Origin: Chiridota heheva
Lineage: Eukaryota; Echinodermata; Holothuroidea; Apodida; Chiridotidae
Reading direction: 5' to 3'
Length of the DNA stretch: 64,000 nucleotides
Assembly: GCA_020152595.1 (NCBI GenBank)
Contig: JAIGNY010000456.1
Span: 904,501 to 968,500 of the forward strand
A model generated the notes under the pieces. That model saw only the letters and a list, made by a program, of their open reading frames with translations. It ran no database searches and was not told where the DNA came from. Both the position numbers and the translations under genes were made by a program. Shown here one piece after another: positions 23,701-35,700 of this stretch; position 1 is the first letter of the stretch, and each line of letters starts with the position of its first letter.

Positions 23701-26700
23701 AACAACTGCGAGCTTACATTTGACAGCAAAGGTACTGTATAGTAATATTGGCCATGAGTGGGATTTGCTTCCTGAAAGTGTGTGTGTGTGTGGGGAAGGG
23801 GGTGGTGGGGGAGTCAAAAGTATGTGGGGTCAAAAGTGGTGGGAGACGTCAAAAGTAGGGGAAGTCAAAAGTGGGGAGAAGTCAAAAAGTGGGGGGTTCA
23901 CGCTAAGATGCAAAAAGATCACCATACAAAATATGCAATTTGGGGGAAAAGTGGGGGAGGGGGAAAGTACCCCCTTTTCCCCCTCAATTTCTGCCTGTGG
24001 TTCTTGCTCATTACATGAGTCCTGAGATTTTCAATATAAATCAACCAAAACATTTTATCAAACTCATATGTGTATGTTTTCTCTGATGTCATTGGGTTGG
24101 GGTGTGTGGAGGGAGGGATTGGGATTAGAGGTATGGAACCATATGCAATGGGTTATTTGGAGGACAGTTAAGTGGGTGGATTAGGGATGAGGGGGTGGGG
24201 TGGTTAGAGGTAGTGAGCCGTGTGTGATGGGTTATCTGGGGGACAGTTAAGTTGTTGGATTAGGGGTAGGAATTTAGTGATATTATTTTATAACCATCCA
24301 TCTTTATATGATTGTTCTTGTTTCTATAATTTCTTTCAAATGTATTTCTTGGGGACTTTAATTTTACAATTTTTTCTTCTAAAATTTCTGTAGAATCTCC
24401 TCAACCTTTTGTTTTAATTTGCATATAAGTTTATTCTCTGTATATAATGTACCTATTTGTCATAAACTGATACATTTTCTTCATAAAAAAACAAAAACAT
24501 ATTTACACTTGCAATTAAGCCAATTTTAATGGGAAATACTGTAATGGAAGTGTTGCGCATATATCTGGGGAGATCGGGCAGCGATTGTGAATTCAATTAA
24601 AAATCAACTTGCAGGAATATCTTTATTTGTGGTTGTCCTGAAAGTAATTATATTTCTTCATGAAAATGTTTTGTATACATGCAATGCAAATTGTGCTGAA
24701 CACCAAGTTGTCAATATGGGTAGATCAAGTACATGCCATGGTTGCCCAGATATGATTTTTGGTTGTCCCGAGCAGCTGCACGTATGATTTGTCAAACGCT
24801 GAGATGGCAGGGGTGGCAAGATGGGGGAGAAGGGGGTGGGGGGGATGTTAATTATGAGAATTTTTACGTAATAATCCACTGGAGGTCTGTTAGGACGTTA
24901 TAAACCTTGGTAAACTAACCAAGCGGAGTTGGCATTAATTATAAAATTTCCCACGGTTCTGCATAATGGTGTCGAAAATCTTCCAAAAAAAATCTTGACA
25001 GAAATAATATTAATGTAGTGAATACATCTTTATATACTTCCCTCTTTCATAAATTAATGTACTTTTCATCACATGATTACACGAGGGACATTTTTAGAAT
25101 ACATATTTACCACATACATACTCCTGTTTAGTCAAGAAATCTTTTTAAAAATATAGTTTATCATCTTTTTAAATATTTGTTTATGTTTTTTTTTTATTCC
25201 TGTGAATCCCTGATTTTCCTGCAATTATTACTACCGAAACTTGTAGATTTTTTCCAGTTCCGGTGCCCACTTCAGATTTTTGGTTGTTTTACTTAATACT
25301 ATAGACCTTTTCAAATCTGAATCAGCAATTTCCGGATAACTAATTTAAAAAATGTCACATGGCTGAGATTCACATGTCCATAATGGACCAACCATATTTC
25401 GGGGTAATCTTATCGACCAATACAATACTGGAGGAATCTTGCTTGGCCGTCTGCACAATTCACGCACGGTACGGGACCAAGCATATGAAAAAATGTATTC
25501 AAGCGCATGTATCATACGTGCGTTATACATGAAGGAAATACACACGCTTATTGCTGCTTGCATTTTTCTCAAATCTGCACCTGATTGGTTGGGAAACAAA
25601 GGAAAAATTCTCCCAACTTTTGATTGGTCGAAGTACTGAAGAAATCACGTTCGGCTAAACTCAAGTTTGAAAAGGTCTATATACCTTGGTAAACCAACCA
25701 ACCAATCAACAGTTAAATAATTCATGTTACCAAGTTCAAATTTGTCAAGGTTGCATTTCTTTTACCGATCTTTCAGACGAGAGGTCATTGCATTTACAAA
25801 GCTTCCATGGAACAGATCCAAAACAGATTTACAGATGCCCTGTAGAAAACTGCATCAAGGCATATACTTCAATGGCAGCTCTGAATTATCATTACGAGTT
25901 AAGACATACTGCCTCAAGGTAAGTTTATCATTTATTTAGTCTTATCAATTTGTACAAAAAATATGACATCATAAACAGATTCAATAATCCACAACAATAA
26001 AATATTAAAGAATGAATTAGTAACATATTTACAGCATTTGATATTTGTCTTTGGATAAAAATATAGAGATGTGATTTGGGGAAATGGCACAAGACAAGAT
26101 GGTCTTACAAAGTTTCTAATCCTGTCGTATCATCATATTAAGAACAAAATCCCATTTGATGCTTCACAAACACACAAAAAGGAAAAAGAGCAGATAAATT
26201 TACACTTTAAAGGAGTAGTTCAGGAGTCAAGCAAGTTCATCTTATATGAAAGAGGACTTTAAAAGAAACAAAATGGTGAAGAAAGCATTCAAAAATCCTA
26301 TTCTGTTAAAGGATTACTTCAGTGGTCAAGCATGTTCATCTTATATAAAAGAGGACTTCAAAAGAAACAAAATGGTGAAGAAAGCATTCAAAAATCTTAC
26401 TCCGTTAAGGAGGTATATTCAAGTTTGAAGTTTGGTATCATATGTGTAGAAACGGCTGAAATCAGACTAGTTGGGATGTCACATACTCCATTCCTCTTTA
26501 TGTATTCTATCACATTTTGTCCTTTAATTTTGTGGATTAGAAACCATTGCATAATGTCGGGAAAGTAGTAAAACAAACCTTGTAAGGATAATTATAATTT
26601 ACCACGTGAAGAGAGTTTGAGGGAAATAATTGAAATGGGAAAAAGTTCAATGTATTTTTTTTTTAAATACATGAACAATTGTTAGGAATGTGAGGATGAG

Positions 26701-29700
26701 GGCATCAACCTTCCATAGATTGATTTTTTTAACCTTCTCCCATTTCTTCAAATGAAAAAGGGAAGATAAATTAGAACAAAATACTAATGATTTTTACCAT
26801 ACATAGGCATATAGAGGGCAGGGGGAAAATTTTGAAACATCAACAATTTTTCGGGTAGCAGCAGCATTTTTCGAGCAGAAGGGTGAAAAAATAAATAAAA
26901 AAAATTATTAAAAAAGTTCAAAAGTCTGATACCTTTTTTATTGTTCAAATGAGTGTATTTGTATATTTGATCAAAAATGCTGATTATTGGTATTAAAATT
27001 TTCAACAAAATCCAACAATTAAGCAATTTAACCCATCCCAAAATCAAGGTCTTGCCCCCATATACCTGCCCATACACCCATGCTACCATATCTACCAACC
27101 TCAAGCTGCAGGGAGAAGGCAATTTGAAGATGACTTGTCCTTCTCCTTAAAATTTGTTCCAGCAAATCATAACCACAAACTCACTGTAGCAAATAATAAG
27201 ACTACTTATAGTAATTAAAATAACCACACAATAAGAACTTCATCCATTGCTATTATGATACTGAACACCAACTTCCACAACAACTCAGGAAGGACCAACA
27301 GGACAACAAATACAATGAAGCCATTGATAAGGGAAATTTTATTCTAATTACTTGTGGATTTTAGAATGAAGAAAATAAAGAGGAAAAGTCTGACCCGATC
27401 TGCTTATTTATCAGGTCGGGTCTGACTGTTTGAAACTTTAAGGAACAGAACAACTAATGAACATTTTCAAGGTCTAAAATGAAGGGAAGAATTACAAAAT
27501 AAAAAAATAAAAACCATTTTTAGATGTTTTCCTCTTCGTATATCAATGTTTTTTTTCAGTATATTAAAAAAAATCCAAACTTTGATTACTCATAACTTGA
27601 CAATGTTTTTTCAAACTTCAAAGACTATTAAACTCAGAATTTAATGCTCTTTTCGCTTCATGGTTGAACAGAAAATGTTGTACTTGTCCATATAACTTTC
27701 AATAAACTTATTTTTAACCATGGTTCTTTTTCTATGTTAGACCTTTCACCTGTGAGATATGTGGAAAGACCTGGGTGAAGCTAGGGAAACTACGAGAGCA
27801 CTTGAAGACCCATAGTTCCGAGAAGAACGAATTGTGCGACTTGTGTGGGAGGGCATTCAAAACAAGGACGGAGCTGAAGGATCACAAAATGGACGCTCAT
27901 ACAGACAGTAAGTTCTTGGAGTTTTCAGTTTTTTTTAGGTTGACCAAATTATCCAAATTAATTTGTGAATTTGTGTACAGCATCCTGAGTATTACTAAAG
28001 GAGGCATTACTTCTGACAATAATTATTATTTCATATGATAGAATTAAAAATAACAAATTTTCTGACCAACTTTCATACCACCCTAAGCAATCTAAGACTT
28101 TGTTTATAGTTATTAAAAACTTTAATGCTACTTTAACGGGAGCCGCCATTTTAATTTTAAAACACACACGAAATGATGTGAACATCGGCAAGCCTTGTAT
28201 TTCTTTATAATCTATCTTAAGTTTTCCTGGGTATAAAAGATTGTTTTTCTTTTGTATGGGTCAAGGACATTTTTGTGTACACATGAATTGATCAAAACCT
28301 AATGTTAAAACTTTATATCACTTCATTTTGGAATAAAGACATAATCCTCATGTCCTGTTGGGGAAATTATGTCATAATGCACAAGATTTCAATACAGAAT
28401 TGAACAAAATGGCAGCCCATGTGTTGGCTTCAAACATGAATAAATTGAGATAGGAATAAGATTTTGACTTGCTGTTTTTGGTAGTTGGTTTAGAATTTAA
28501 TTCTCCATCATATGAAATAAGGATTGCATCATAATTATGCCTCCTTTCAATCATAGTTCATGTTGCTAGTTCAGAGCTGAAATGTAATTCTAGTGTAGTC
28601 TGTTGCTTCTTGTGCAAACTAGTAGAAAGGGTCACCTCTAGGGGGATAGGGACAAAACCTCCCAAATTTTCTGGGTGAAAAGTGGTACAAGTTTGCCCTG
28701 GTAAATTAAGTTTCCATCTGGAAGTTTTCAGGAAATTTTTGGCAAAGTTTTGGGAAATTAGGGCCATTTGTCAGGAAATTTGACAAAAATATCCAATAAT
28801 TTTACCACATTTTTCAATTTCATGTTAATAATTTCTCAATTTCACCTCCCAACCTGGCAGAAAGCATGTAACAGGAAGGTGAAATCCACTATCAGGAAGG
28901 GGGGCAGTTTTCAACCCTGCCCCCGCTTCCTATGCCTTTGTTCTTGTGGCATGTATGTTAAGTAGATTAAAGCTCTATCGACCGCTAAAATTAAGACCTC
29001 CATGGCAGCTTAATGAAGCTTTGGCTTCCCAATGTAGTGTCTTAGGTTCAATTGACCTTTTCACTGGGTTAGAAAATAAGCCATAAACAAACCTCAAATC
29101 CACAATCATTCATGACCAATGCATTGGCATTTAGATGTTCATGTGGCCTGCCACAAGCTTTCATCCATTTATGGCACTTCTCCGGATCTTTAGGAATAAA
29201 TGGGGTCAGATTTACAAAGCGTGTAGCGGGCCCGTAGGCACAATTTGTGTTCACCATCTTGTTATCTCTCAGTCTGAGTGTGCAGGAATTTGTTTTGTGC
29301 AGTATATTGCAATGACCGCATGAGTGCGCACTGCTAGCTAGCTGCACTGTACCAGTATCGGGTAGGATTTTTGCCCCACTTAGTTACAGATTTTGTTGCT
29401 AGGCGCAGTCATGCAGTGATTGGTTGAAAAAGCTGTCAATAAAGTAACCCAGAGTGGTCAATTTCCGACATGCCTTCAACCAGTGCTCCACAACTGGTTA
29501 ATAAAATTATCGTGGGCATCTTGATGTAAATACTCCACTGAACTTCTGACGGGAAGTTAAAAACCTTGGTAAACCTATTTAAAACCTAATCTAAATCTAA
29601 TAGTTTGCCATAAGCTACTTTGAGGAGTCAGGTAGCTCAGTTGGTAGAGCCCAAGACAGATGCTGGGGGTACCAAGTTCAAGCCTCAGTCAGGTCTAGCC

Positions 29701-32700
29701 TGTTTTTTCACAGCTATGCAGACAGATACGCCGATCATCAAAGCAGAAATACGTCGTTTGCAGCTCCTGCCCTTTCAAAGTGGCAGTGGTTGAATCAAGG
29801 GGACGTTAAGCCATTGGTCACACCTACCTGGTTCTTGCAGCGAAAGCCCTGCGGTCACATCGATGTGGCGAATCAACGAAGTATACCTAGGCAAGTAATA
29901 ATATCAGAAGCAACTAGTGAAACTATTTCTGCTGTTCCGTCTACGGACGTCAGATGATGATGGTGATGTAAGCTACTTAAACATATTTTTTTTTGCAAAA
30001 TTTATTTGCTAGCGCAATTATGATTATAAAGTCTCTACAGTATGTAATACAATTTTATAAAAGAATAAGTCTATGTTGGTATTGTAGGATTGTTGAATAA
30101 AGTGATCAATCCCTGTTGCATTTTACATTAGAAGATTTTGGGCAAGATGCAAAAATAAGAAAACCAGTTAATTAATATTAACTCCATTTGTATTCTCTCC
30201 GTTTTATAGCTGGCAGAGGAAAAACTTACGTCTCTATGTGAAAAGATATTTCAAAAAAAAAGTTCACGTTGGTACTATAGGGTTTCTGAAAAAAACGTTA
30301 ATCTATTTTTAGACCAGTTACGTTTTACATACAAAGAGCTTCCGCTAGATAAAGCAGCCAAGCCTATCTTGTAAAAAATGTTGTTGTGATCATGCTTCAC
30401 CTCTGCTCCTCAGCTGGATTAAGCAGCCAAGCTTATCTTTAAGAAACATCGTTGTGATCATTCCTCACCTCTGCTCCTCAGCTGGATAAAGCAGCCAAGC
30501 TTACTTTAAGAAACATTGTCTTGATCATGCCTTACCTCTGCTCCTCAGCTGGATTAAGCAGCCAAGCTTATCTTTAAGAAACATCGTTGTGATCATTCCT
30601 CACCTCTGCTCCTCAGCTGGATAAAGCAGCCAAGCTTACTTTAAGAAACATTGTTGTGATCATTCCTCACCTCTGCTCCTCAGCTGGATTAAGCAGCCAA
30701 GCTTATCTTTAAGAAACATCGTTGTGATCATTCCTCACCTCTGCTCCTCAGCTGGATGAAGCAGCCAAGCTTATCTTTAAGAAACATCGTTGTGATCATT
30801 CCTCACCTCTGCTCCTCAGCTGGATAAAGCAGCCAAGCTTATCTTTAAGAAACGTCGTTGTGATCATGCCTCACCTGTGCTCCTTAGCTGGATAAAGCAG
30901 CCAAGCTTATCTTTAAAAAACATTGTCTTGATCATTCCTCACCTCTGCTCCTCAGCTGAATAAAGCAGCCAAGCTTATCTTTAAGAAACGTCGTTGTGAT
31001 CATGCCTCACCTGTGCTCCTTAGCTGGATAAAGCAGCCAAGCTTATCTTTAAGAAACATTGTCTTGATCATGCCTCACCTCTGCTCCTCAGCTGGATAAA
31101 GCAGCCAAGCTTATCTTTAAGAAACATTGTCTTGATCATGCCTCACCTGTGCTCCTTAGCTGGATAAAGCAGCCAAGCTTATCTTTAAGAAACATCGCTG
31201 TGATCATTTCTCACCTCTGCTCCTCAGCTAGATATAGCAGCCAAGCTTATCTTTAAGAAACATTGTCTTGATCATTCCTCACCTCTGCTCCTCAGCTGAA
31301 TAAAGCAGCCAAGCTTATCTTTAAGAAACATTGTCTTGATCATTCCTCACCTGTGCTCCTTAGCTGGATAAAGCAGCCAAGCTTATCTTTAAGAAACATC
31401 GCTGTGATCATTCCTCACCTCTGCTCCTCAGCTGGATGAAACAGCCAAGCTTATCTTTAAGAAACATCGCTGTGATCATTCCTCACCTCTGCTCCTCAGC
31501 TGGATGAAACAGCCAAGCTTATCTTTAAGAAACATCGCTGTGATCATTCCTCACCTCTGCTCCTCAGCTGGATAAAGCAGCCAAGCTTATCTTTAAGAAA
31601 CATTGTCTTGATCATGCCTCACCTCTGCTCCTCAGCTAGATAAAGCAGCCAAGCTTATCTTTAAGAAACATTGTCTTGATCATTCCTCACCTCTGCTCCT
31701 CAGCTGGATTAAGCAGCCAAGCTTATCTTTAAGAAACATTGTCTTGATCATTCCTCACCTCTGCTCCTCAGCTAGATATAGCAGCCAAGCTTATCTTTAA
31801 GAAACATTGTCTTGATCATTCCTCACCTCTGCTCCTCAGCTGAATAAAGCAGCCAAGCTTATCTTTAAGAAACATTGTCTTGATCATTCCTCACCTCTGC
31901 TTCTCAGCCTTATCTTTAAGAAACATTGTCTGATCATTCCTCACCTCTGCTCCTCAGCTAGATAATGTTTATCTTTAAGAAACATTGTCTTGCCAGCCAA
32001 AGTTTATCTTTAAGAAACGCTGTGATCATTCCTCACCTCTGCTCCTTATAAAGCAGCCAAGTCTCTCATAAGAAACATTGTCTTGATCATTCCTCACCTC
32101 TGCTCCTCAGCTAGATATAGCAGCCAAGCTTATCTTTAAGAAACATTGTCTTGATCATTCCTCACCTTGTCCTCAGATCAAGCTTATCTTTAAGAAACAT
32201 TGTCTTGATCATTCCTCACCTCTGCTCCTCAGCTGAATAAAGCGTTTATCTTTAAGAAACGCTTATCTTTAAGAAACGCCGCTTATCTTTCTTGATCATT
32301 CCTCACCTCTGCTCCTCAGCTGGATAAAGCAGCCAAGCTTATCTTTAAGAAACATTGTCTTGATCATTCCTCACCTCTGCTCCTCAGCTAGATATAGCAG
32401 TCAAGCTTATCTTTAAGAAACATTGTCTTGATCATTCCTCACCTCTGCTCCTCAGCTGAATAAAGCAGCCAAGCTTATCTTTAAGAAACGTCGTTGTCTT
32501 GATCATTCCTCACCTCTGCTCCTCAGCTGGATAAAGCAGCCAAGCTTATCTTTAAGAAACATTGTCTTGATCATTCCTCACCTCTGCTCCTCAGCTGGAT
32601 AAAGCAGCCAAGCTTATCTTTAAGAAACGTCGTTGTGATCATGCCTCACCTCTGCTCTCTTTAGCTGGATAAAGCAGCTTATCTTTAAGAAACATTGTCT

Positions 32701-35700
32701 TGATCATGCCTCACCTCTGCTCCTCAGCTGATAAAGCAGCCAAGCTTTGATCATGCCTCACCTCTGCTCCTCAGCTGGATAAAGCAGCCAGCTTATCTTT
32801 ATCTTTAAGAAACATTGTCTTGATCATTCCTCACCTCTGCTCCTCAGCTGGATAAAGCAGCCAAGCTTATCTTTAAGAAACATTGTCTTGATCATGCCTC
32901 ACCTCTGCTCCTCAGCTGGATAAAGCAGCCAAGCTTATCTTTAAGAAACATCGCTGTGATCATTCCTCACCTCTGCTCCTCAGCTGGATGAAACAGCCAA
33001 GCTTATCTTTAAGAAACATTCTTGATCATTCCTCACCTCTGCTCCTCAGCTGAATAAAGCAGCCAAGCTTATCTTTAAGAAACATTGTCTTGATCATTCC
33101 TCACCTCTGCTCCTTAGCTGGATAAAGCAGCCAAGCTTATCTTTAAGAAACATTGTCTTGATCATTCCTCACCTCTGCTCCTCAGCTGAATAAAGCAGCC
33201 AAGCTTATCTTTAAGAAACATTGTCTTGATCATTCCTCACCTCTGCTCCTCAGCTGGATAAACAGCCAAGCTTATCTTTAAGAAACATTGTCTTGATCAT
33301 TCCTCACCTCTGCTCCTCAGCTGATAAAGCAGCCAAGCTTATCTTTAAGAAACATTGTCTTGATCATTCCTCACCTCTGCTCCTCATCTTATCTTTAAGA
33401 AACATTGTCTTGATCATTCCTCACCTCTGCTCCTCAGCTAGATAAAGCAGCCAAGCTTATCTTTAAGAAACATTGTCTTGATCATTCCTCACCTCTGCTC
33501 CTCAGCTGGATAAAGCAGCCAAGCTTATCTTTAAGAAAATTGTCTTGATCATTCCTCACCTCTGCAGCAGCAGCTTATCTTTAAGAAACATTGTCTTGAT
33601 CATTCCTCACCTCTGCTCCTCAGCTGGATAAAGCAGCCAAGCTTATCTTTAAGAAACATTGTCTTGATCATTCCTCACCTCTGCTCCTCAGCTGATAAAG
33701 CAGCCAAGCTTATCTTTAAGAAACATTGTCTTTAAGAAACATTGTCTTGATCATTCCTCACCTCTGCTCCTCAGCTGAATAAAGCAGCCAAGCTTATCTT
33801 TAAGAAACATTGTCTTGATCATTCCTCACCTCTGCTCCTCAGCTGAATAAAGCAGCCAAGCTTATCTTTAAGAAACATTGTCTTGATCATTCCTCACCTC
33901 TGCTCCTCAGCTAGATAAAGCAGCCAAGCTTATCTTTAAGAAACATTGTCTTGATCATTCCTCACCTCTGCTCCTCAGCTGGATAAAGCAGCCAAGCTTA
34001 TCTTTAAGAAACATTGTCTTGATCATTGCCTCACCTCTGCTCCTCAGCTGGATAAACAGCCAAGCTTATCTTTAAGAAACATTGTCTTGATCATGCCTCA
34101 CCTCTGCTCCTCAGCTGGATAAAGCAGCCAAGCTTATCTTTAAGAAACATTGTCTTGATCATTCCTCACCTCTGCTCCTCAGCTGGATAAAGCAGCCAAG
34201 CTTATCTTTAAGAAACATTGTCTTGATCATTCCTCACCTCTGCTCCTCAGCTAGATAAAGCAGCCAAGCTTATCTTTAAGAAACATTGTCTTGATTATTC
34301 CTCACCTCTGCTCCTCAGCTGGATAAACAGCCAAGTTTATCTTTAAGAAACATTGTCTTGATCATTCCTCACCTCTGCTCCTCAGCTGGATAAAACAGCC
34401 AAGCTTATCTTTAAGAAACGTTGTCTTGATCATGCCTCACCTCTGCTCCTCAGCTGGATAAAGCAGCCAAGCTTATCTTTAAGAAACGTTGTCTTGATCA
34501 TGCCTCACCTCTGCTCCTCAGCTGGATAAAGCAGCCAAGCTTATCTTTAAGAAACATTGTCTAAACAGCCAAGCTTATCTTTAAGAAACATTGTCTTGAT
34601 CATTCCTCACCTCTGCTCCTCAGCTAGATAAAGCAGCCTTATCTTTAAGAAACATTGTCTTGATCATTCCTCACCTCTGCTCCTCAGCTGAATAAAGCAG
34701 CCAAGCTTATCTTTAAGAAACATTGTCTTGATCATTCCTCACCTCTGCTCCTCAGCTAGATAAAGCAGCCAAGCTTATCTTTAAGAAACATTGTCTTGAT
34801 CATTCCTCACCTCTGCTCCTCAGCTAGATAAAGCAGCCAAGCTTATCTTTAAGAAACGTTGTCTTGATCATTCCTCACCTCTGCTCCTCAGCTGGATAAA
34901 GCAGCCAAGCTTATCTTTAAGAAACGTCGTTGTGATCATGCCTCACCTCTGCTCCTCAGCTGAGCTTATCTTTAAAGCAGCCTGCTCCTCAGCTTATCTT
35001 TTAAGCTCTTTAGCTAGATAAACAGCCAAGCTTATCTTTAAGAAACGTCATTGTGATCATTTCTCACCTCTGCTCCTCAGCTGAATAAAGCAGCCAAGCT
35101 TATCTTTAAGAAACATTGTCTTAATCATGCCTCACCTCTGCTCCTCAGCTGGATAAAGCTGCTTATCTTTAAGAAACGCGTTGTGATCATGCCTCACCTC
35201 TGCTCTTTAGCTAGATAAAGAAACTTATCTTTAAGAAACGTCATTGTGATCATGCCTCACCTCTGCTCCTCAGCTGGATAAAGCAGCCAAGCTTATCTTT
35301 AAGAAACGTCGTTGTGATCATGCCTCACCTCTGCTCTTTAGCTAGATAAAGCAGCCAAGCTTATCTTTAAGAAACGTCATTGTGATCATTTCTCACCTCT
35401 GCTCCTCAGCTGAATAAAGCAGCCAAGCTTATCTTTAAGAAACATTGTCTTAATCATGCCTCACCTCTGCTCCTCAGCTGGATAAAGCAGCCAAGCTTAT
35501 CTTTAAGAAACGTCGTTGTGATCATGCCTCACCTCTGCTCTTTAGCTAGATAAAGCAGCCAAGCTTATCTTTAAGAAACGTCATTGTGATCATTTCTCAC
35601 CTCTGCTCCTCAGCTGGATAAAGCAGCCAAGCTTATCTTTAAGAAACATCGTTGTGATCATTCCTCACCTCTGCTCCTCAGCTGGATAAAGCAGCCAAGC

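Noticed and set aside
24587-24787. 66-codon ORF with several Cys residues
   Set aside because: Falls on dispersed repeat family B, whose other copy (59120-59275) does not preserve the reading frame.
29626-29700. Possible tRNA gene with a good A box
   Set aside because: Acceptor and anticodon stems do not pair and a long conserved body follows, so it is a SINE head. The same reasoning applies at 18405 and 57475.
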